NCBI GenBank assembly: GCA_026419785.1
Contig: JAODTK010005632.1
Location: 62,001 to 126,000, forward strand
Direction of reading: 5' to 3'
DNA from: Sclerodactyla briareus
Lineage: Eukaryota > Echinodermata > Holothuroidea > Dendrochirotida > Sclerodactylidae
DNA length: 64,000 nucleotides
The translations under genes and the position numbers were made by a program. Under the pieces are notes generated by a model that saw only the letters and a program-made list of their open reading frames with translations, had not been told where the DNA came from and did no database searches. This document shows, one piece after another, positions 58,811 to 64,000 of this stretch. The first letter of the stretch is position 1. The number at the start of each line of letters is the position of its first letter.

Positions 58811-60966
58811 CCTCCAGAATGCGTGGTCTGAAAAAATGGGATATGGTGAGAGATCCGCGCGAACGACTAGGAACATTAGCAAATATCATACATTATAACA
58901 TACTTGACCACGTGATTTGAGTTAAAATCGTCATCGAAGCCTTCCCAGGTGTTCCCCTTAAGAAAAAATAGACCCTATTATATTCCCGTTCTTCGGCCAA
59001 GATTAGGAGTTCAGCCTCCGTTGCTGCATTCATTATGCTCTTTTCTGGAAGTACAAATCCGTCCGTTGAAACTCAATTTGACGGTACCCACGAAAAGTGT
59101 GGCGACCTTGCAAGGCCGCCGTCAGTCGAAACATCGCTGGTCAGATTACATAAATTTAGAGCTGCCAGGCTGGTTGTAGCTTCAAAACGGTTGGTGTTTA
59201 TCCCTTGTAAAAACCTCAGCATTGAGAGTGAAGGGGTCTGTTGGTGTGGAAGGACAATGGAGAGGTTGATGAGGTGCCACATCAATTTGTAGGGCCTGTA
59301 GGGCTGACAAGCGCCTTGCCATTTGAAGAGAAAAGGTTAAGACTAGCATAGGACTATTATGTATGAATGATGTAATAATGAGCTCATTCCGATTGATTCG
59401 AATTTCTGCTCTAACGGTGACTATCCGTTCGAAAATGGGGCAATTGAGTCAATAATTAGGCCTAATTCGGTCTTTCCAAAATAGTATCTCGAAAACCTAT
59501 ACCAAACTGACATGGAACTTTTATCATTTGGACAAGGCAAGGACAAGTTCTCATTTGGTGTAGCTTTTGGGGACATGTGTTGGTTTACATACTATTTGAC
59601 CTCATTTCCCACCGTTTTGGACGATGACACGCACAAACTTTATCTGTAGAAGCCAGTGAAAGTTGCAGACCAGTATCATGTTTTAGTGAACATCTCAGAT
59701 GGTTCTTGTCCCGCAGGCAAACTACCACGCCTATACTTCGACGGGTGTGGAAGGTTAGGGCCCAAAGACCAAAAACAACTTTGGGCCCGACTTAGGGGCA
59801 AATTGTTATCACTTCCTGGGTCAATAACTTGTCGCCCAAAATTCAAGGTTGTCTGCTCTTTCAGAAGCTAGCAACATTCCTTTATCCAATTCACAAGCTA
59901 AAACGCCAATAGCGCTGTTATCCAGAGCACTATGACAATTGTTTGACTGATAATCAGTGCTGTTGCCGGAAAATTTGAGAACGCCCACCCCGTTACCGTG
60001 GCCGGAAGCAACGGAGACTGCATTTTTTCGGTGAATACAAACAGTGAGTTTCTTTTCTATTTTTTTTTAATCGAAAGGTAATGTTAGGAATGTCATCATT
60101 CATATAATGCCCCAGCAGGCCTAGAATACTTGACCAAAAAATATAGGAGACTGTGAAATGTATAGGCTGCTAGCCTAGCTAAACAACGTATTGGGCTAGA
60201 CCTCCATTTGCTCTGTACGGAGACAAGTTAGGGTGATGATCCCTGTTATTCATTTTTGCTTGAAAAGGCATGGGAACCCTGTCCCCGAACCACACAGCGG
60301 ACTATACAGAGGTTTGATGTTTTAGTATATTCTAGGCTATATGGTCAGGTCTGGGGCCTACGTTTTTCCTCAACAATTTTTACAGTGGAGTCCAAAACGC
60401 ATTTTTGTTCTATTTCCAAGCTCATGGTGGGTCAAATACACTAGTGTGCGCTGATTGAGTACAAAACCTTTCCTTTTCATTCTGGCCGAGGGTCAATGCC
60501 TCAAAGTAAGGAGGCACTTTGTCAAAACGCGTCACACAGGCTCGGGGAAAAACGTCTGGGGTTCTTCGGTTCAAAATGTTCGAAAGTTTTCATACATAGT
60601 CCCAGCCCTGTCAAAAGGCTCAGTACTGGCCGTCTGAAGAATCAACGACGGTAAAATACAAAAGTGTCGCTAGAGAGCGGGTCTGTAAACATACACAATC
60701 TCTTATGTATAACTTCTTGACTATCGTATCGATGGGAATAACGCTTGGCGCCAGTGTGTTCAAATAAACTAGATGGGCCCTCTATTATCAAAATTGTTTG
60801 AAATGTAAGAAAGTTTCCCCAAAACAAATGTTCATGTTAGATGAAATCGGAAGCAAAAATTATATAAACAATGCAATTTATGGGACTCAGGCTAATTTGC
60901 ATATTTCTGTGAATTCTCATTTCCCGTGTAATGTTTTTGTTTTGATGTTATGCAATTGCCTATGCA
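58811..60966. other. non-coding, nothing recognised
   Basis: No domain-bearing ORF. A 10-bp-arm hairpin (GGGCCCAAAG / CTTTGGGCCC) sits at 59758-59788. A CpG-richer patch with GCCGGAAG (about 59990-60045) precedes an AG|TGAGTT sequence and could be an old first exon, without further support. Confidence 0.35.
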
Positions 60967-62792
60967 GATTGCCTCTAATATAAAGGAGAATCCTCGTGCA
61001 TTTTTTTCGTGTGTGAGGGGGAACGAGAGGGAAGAGAAAGTCAGGACAGCAGTGGTCCTTGATAGATCCCGGACCGGGTAGTACATCAGCGATAGCCAGA
61101 GATGGATACGGTTCTTATAATTATTTCTCGTCTGTTTTTACTCTGAGACTTGGATAAATTTTGGTGGACCTAGTTGTCGGGGTTCTCCGCTAGTATTGGT
61201 AATATGGTGTGGTCGCCTGGTTTAGTAAAGGAGGAAACTGCAGAAGCTCCAAAGTGATAAAGCTCTGGTCGACGGAGTTTATCCTTTGTACTAAAATTCC
61301 TTTGCCGACGAGTGGCTGTTCCACTAAGATATTATTTCAATAACCCGACTCTACAAGAAGGTAGGGTTCCCGGATGATGGGGAGAGCAAATGTTTCTCCA
61401 TTTCATAGAAAGGTTAAAACGGTCTCTTCCTTTGATTACAGGCCAGTCAGTCTTACTAGTGTGTCTGCAAGGTAATGGAACCAATCATGCGGGATCATAT
61501 GGTTGATTATTGCAATGAGATAGTCTGAGTAGGGATTCCAGAGGGTTTAGGAAAAATCGTTAGTGTTTGGACTAATCTCTTGAAATTCGGAGATGTCACA
61601 TGTTCTGTTGACAACGGCAATGCTGGTGATATAATGTCCGGACTTTCAGAAAGCTTTTTGACAAGGTTCCTCATGAGCTCTCTTGCTCAAGTTGTGAGAG
61701 GCTTGGCACATTGAGGGGAATGTCTGAAGTGGATCGGAATGGCTTCATAATAGGGGGAACAAAAGAGTTGCATAAAGGCGGTCGGCTTCTGGCAACAGGT
61801 CACTAGGGAGTCCCCAGGGATCAGTTCTTGGGCCTACTCTTTCTGACGCGTATATTGACGATCCTGAAGGATCTGTTCATTCCAGGTTAAGAAGTCGCAG
61901 ACGATACTAAGTTGTATCGGGGGGTCAGTTTGATGATGTGCTGCAATTGTCAAAGGGATTGGATATAATTTCCCAAAATGGTCTTCCGACTGGCAAATGT
62001 TTTAATGTCGACAAGTGCAAAGTTTGCATGATGATTTTCACAATCGCAACGGCTTCCTGCAAGTTCGAATGGCCAAATATCCAGGAGGTGATTTCGAAAA
62101 AGACGCTTGGGGTTTGTTTGATTCTTCTTTGAAACATTCCAAGCAGGTGCGAACTGCCAGAAGAGGTAATTTGGATCTTGCTGATTAGACGTCACTTCAG
62201 TTTCTTGTAATGATATTGTTGTCAGGCTGTTAAGCAACTGGTAAGAACGCCCCTAGAAATTATCGTACAAGGTGGAAATCCTACTTTGCAAAAGACAAGA
62301 AGGTAAGTGAAAACGTCAGCCGTAGGGCAACTAGAATGATTCACTGTCTCAAAAATTTATCCTACGAGGAGAGATTAAGGGGTCTTGGTCCAAACTACAA
62401 GGGAGCGGAGGGAGAATTCGCGGTGACTTGATCCAGGTTTTCAAAATTGGCCATCGGATCGATGGCTGTCCTTCCACTACTTTTCCAATAATTTTCGAAT
62501 GTTACTGAAAATAGAGGGACACGTATAAGCTTCTCGGCAAAGCGCTGAAAATGGATCGTGACATTGTAAATAATTCTTATCGAGAGGACTGGATCAATGA
62601 ATGGAATTGTCTTCTGAAAAATGTTGTTTGCTCGAGAGTGTGAATGCTGTCAGAACAGTCTTGATTTATTTTTCAGGGAATCACGGCGAATTTTAGTCAA
62701 GTTTTAGTTCATTTTTCTTTACTGGGGGTGTGGCTTCGGGTCGTTATGAGGATTATGTCAGTCCTGACCCTGTATTCACTAAAACTAAAATG
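60967..62792 (+). mobile_element. 5'-truncated second copy of the CR1 family
   Basis: Sequence from CAGATTGCCTCTAATAT onward parallels 41430-43151 throughout. Examples are AAGGAGAATCCTCGTGCATT, GATAAAGCTC...GACGGAGTT, GGGATCATATGGTTGATTAT, CAGGGATCAGTTCTTGGGCC (the GVPQGS box) and the 3' end ATTCACT...ACTAAAAT. The catalytic-box region (CGCAGACGATACTAAG, about 61894) is closer to FADDTK than in the longer copy. It begins inside ORF2, between endonuclease and reverse transcriptase, as expected for incomplete reverse transcription. Many one-base deletions break the frame. Confidence 0.85.
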
Positions 62793-62875
62793 AAAACAAA
62801 CTAAATAATTTGCGACACCTAAATGTCCGAAAAATTTTCATTTTGCGCAAAGTATAATCGTTCAATAATGTTGCG

Positions 62876-64000
62876 TTGGTGAGATACGGTATGACTGGTA
62901 AGGCACTCGAGTGGTATGCTAGCTACATGTGTGGTAGAAAAGTCTGTTATATTGATAATACTATGTCTTGCCCTACCATTCTTGATTGTGGTTTACCCAG
63001 GGATCTGTCGTTGAGGACCATTGCATTTATAATGCGTTTTCAGTGCCCCTTCAAAGGTATTATTGCGGCCCACGGATCAGACTGTCTTCTGAGCTGACAT
63101 GACACCCTGCAGCTCTATTGACATGTCGACTTTATGACCGGGGGCAGTGCTTGTGAGTGAGATGGAAGAATGTAGCAACATTAGATCACGGTGCATTCCA
63201 ATATCTCGTGCTGAATGCTAGAAGACAGAGTTTATCTACTTCTCATCATACTTTTGTAATTCTTCTTTGGCACCCTACCATCAAAGTCGCAATTCTGTCG
63301 TTGAACTGTATTCCAAGCTCGCAATTTGGGAATGATTATGGACTCTTCCTTTTAAAATGTCAATAGTCATGTGGCAAACCATTCGTGAAGTTTCCCGGCC
63401 GGCAATTAGAATGACTAGGGAACATTCGCAGTCTTAGATCAGAAGGCCACCACCATGCTGATTCAGCTGATTCAGGCTGGATACTTGTAATTCCTTTTAT
63501 TTGGTCTCCTGACATCTTATCATCAGCTTCACGCAAAACATTGCAGAGAAATTGCTTTAGATCCTTCTACTCATCTATAAAGCAATCACTACAGATGCTC
63601 CTAGTTTCTCTCCAGGCTTGTTCAGCTGCATGTTCCTCCAGATCTCCAAGTCATCTTCCAAGCAACACCTTAAATGTCATGGTGCCTCATCCACCAAGTT
63701 CTACGGTGAACCGTTCTTCCCTCGGCTGCTCCTCAACATTGTGGAATACCTTCCTGACTCGTCCGGTCTGCTGTCTCGTCTTAAACGTTTCCTCTCACTC
63801 ACCCTTTTCCCTGTCTGACGATTCTCCTGTTATGTTTTGTTTTGTGTTTCTCTCCCTGTTTTTTCCGGCCTCTTGCCTATTCTTTTCTTTTCTGCTATGT
63901 GTTTTGTTCATTAAGTCTGTGAAGCGCCTATAAGGTTTTTTGCATTGGACGCTCTATCAGTCATCTATCATATTATTATCAGTAAATTATCATACTTGTC
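62876..64000 (+). mobile_element. L2-like LINE fragment, continues beyond window
   Basis: The plus-strand frame from 62876 reads RYGMTGKALEWYASYMCGRK and then, after a one-base shift, the GLPQGS-type box (about 62990-63010). A degenerate ADDTQLY-type segment follows near 63095-63120. A C-terminal block (YGEPFF...NIVEYLP...LKRFL, 63700-63800) and a 3' UTR with AAGCGCCTATAAGG (about 63924) match the L2 style. The large inverted features and full 5' part are missing. The tail probably ends just past 63980, where ATTATTATCAG is seen. Confidence 0.7.

Noticed and set aside
1-64000. CRISPR arrays, operons or prokaryotic features
   Set aside because: No regularly spaced repeats, no gene packing; spliced exons and LINEs show eukaryotic DNA.

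Overview
This is eukaryotic, animal-type DNA. It has no prokaryotic gene packing, every convincing coding segment is a split exon or a decayed retroelement, and microsatellites, MITE-like inverted repeats and tRNA-derived SINE pieces are common. The retroelement set (CR1/L2/Rex-like non-LTR elements, a DIRS-like reverse transcriptase) and an Ig-transmembrane-NACHT receptor remnant suggest a marine invertebrate deuterostome. An echinoderm, perhaps a sea cucumber, is my best guess. That placement rests on remembered family resemblance; no search was run. I see no intact protein-coding gene and no convincing rRNA or tRNA gene.

Left part (1-8.6 kb): a short TTAAACC-rich repeat is followed by a minus-strand Myb/SANT-like pseudogene. 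Next comes the most interesting locus, a plus-strand fossil gene with an extracellular Ig-like exon (2957-3293), a transmembrane exon (4182-4286), a short basic juxtamembrane exon (5520-5565) and a long NACHT exon (7120 to about 8602). Intron phases agree from the transmembrane exon through to the NACHT exon, but the Ig and NACHT exons carry stops and frameshifts. The encoded protein would have been a membrane-anchored NLR-like receptor with an Ig ectodomain. Its introns hold SINE-like pieces, a MITE and a near-perfect 69-bp hairpin.

Middle (8.6-36 kb): repeat-rich, gene-poor DNA. It holds a minus-strand L2-like LINE (11.4-13.5 kb) with an internal 153-bp tandem duplication, a DIRS-like fragment (16.4-16.7 kb) beside a 49-bp direct repeat, several MITEs, a minisatellite (25.7-26.1 kb), a CR1-like 3' fragment (29.7 kb), an L2-like reverse transcriptase (30.4-32.4 kb), a GC-rich island (33.5-33.7 kb) and a Rex/CR1-like reverse transcriptase ending in a TATC tail (34.4-35.8 kb). 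A few orphan exon-like segments are listed at low confidence.

Right part (36-64 kb): two diverged 0.6-0.7-kb inverted repeats (36.2-36.8 and 43.9-44.7 kb) bracket a nearly complete but broken CR1 element whose ORF1 has a zinc-finger-like start and an SGNH-esterase-like region. A 5'-truncated second copy of the same family lies at 61.0-62.8 kb. After it comes another L2-like element that runs off the window. The remaining DNA (44.7-61 kb) has microsatellites, one MITE with a clear target-site duplication and degenerate repeats, but no recognised gene.
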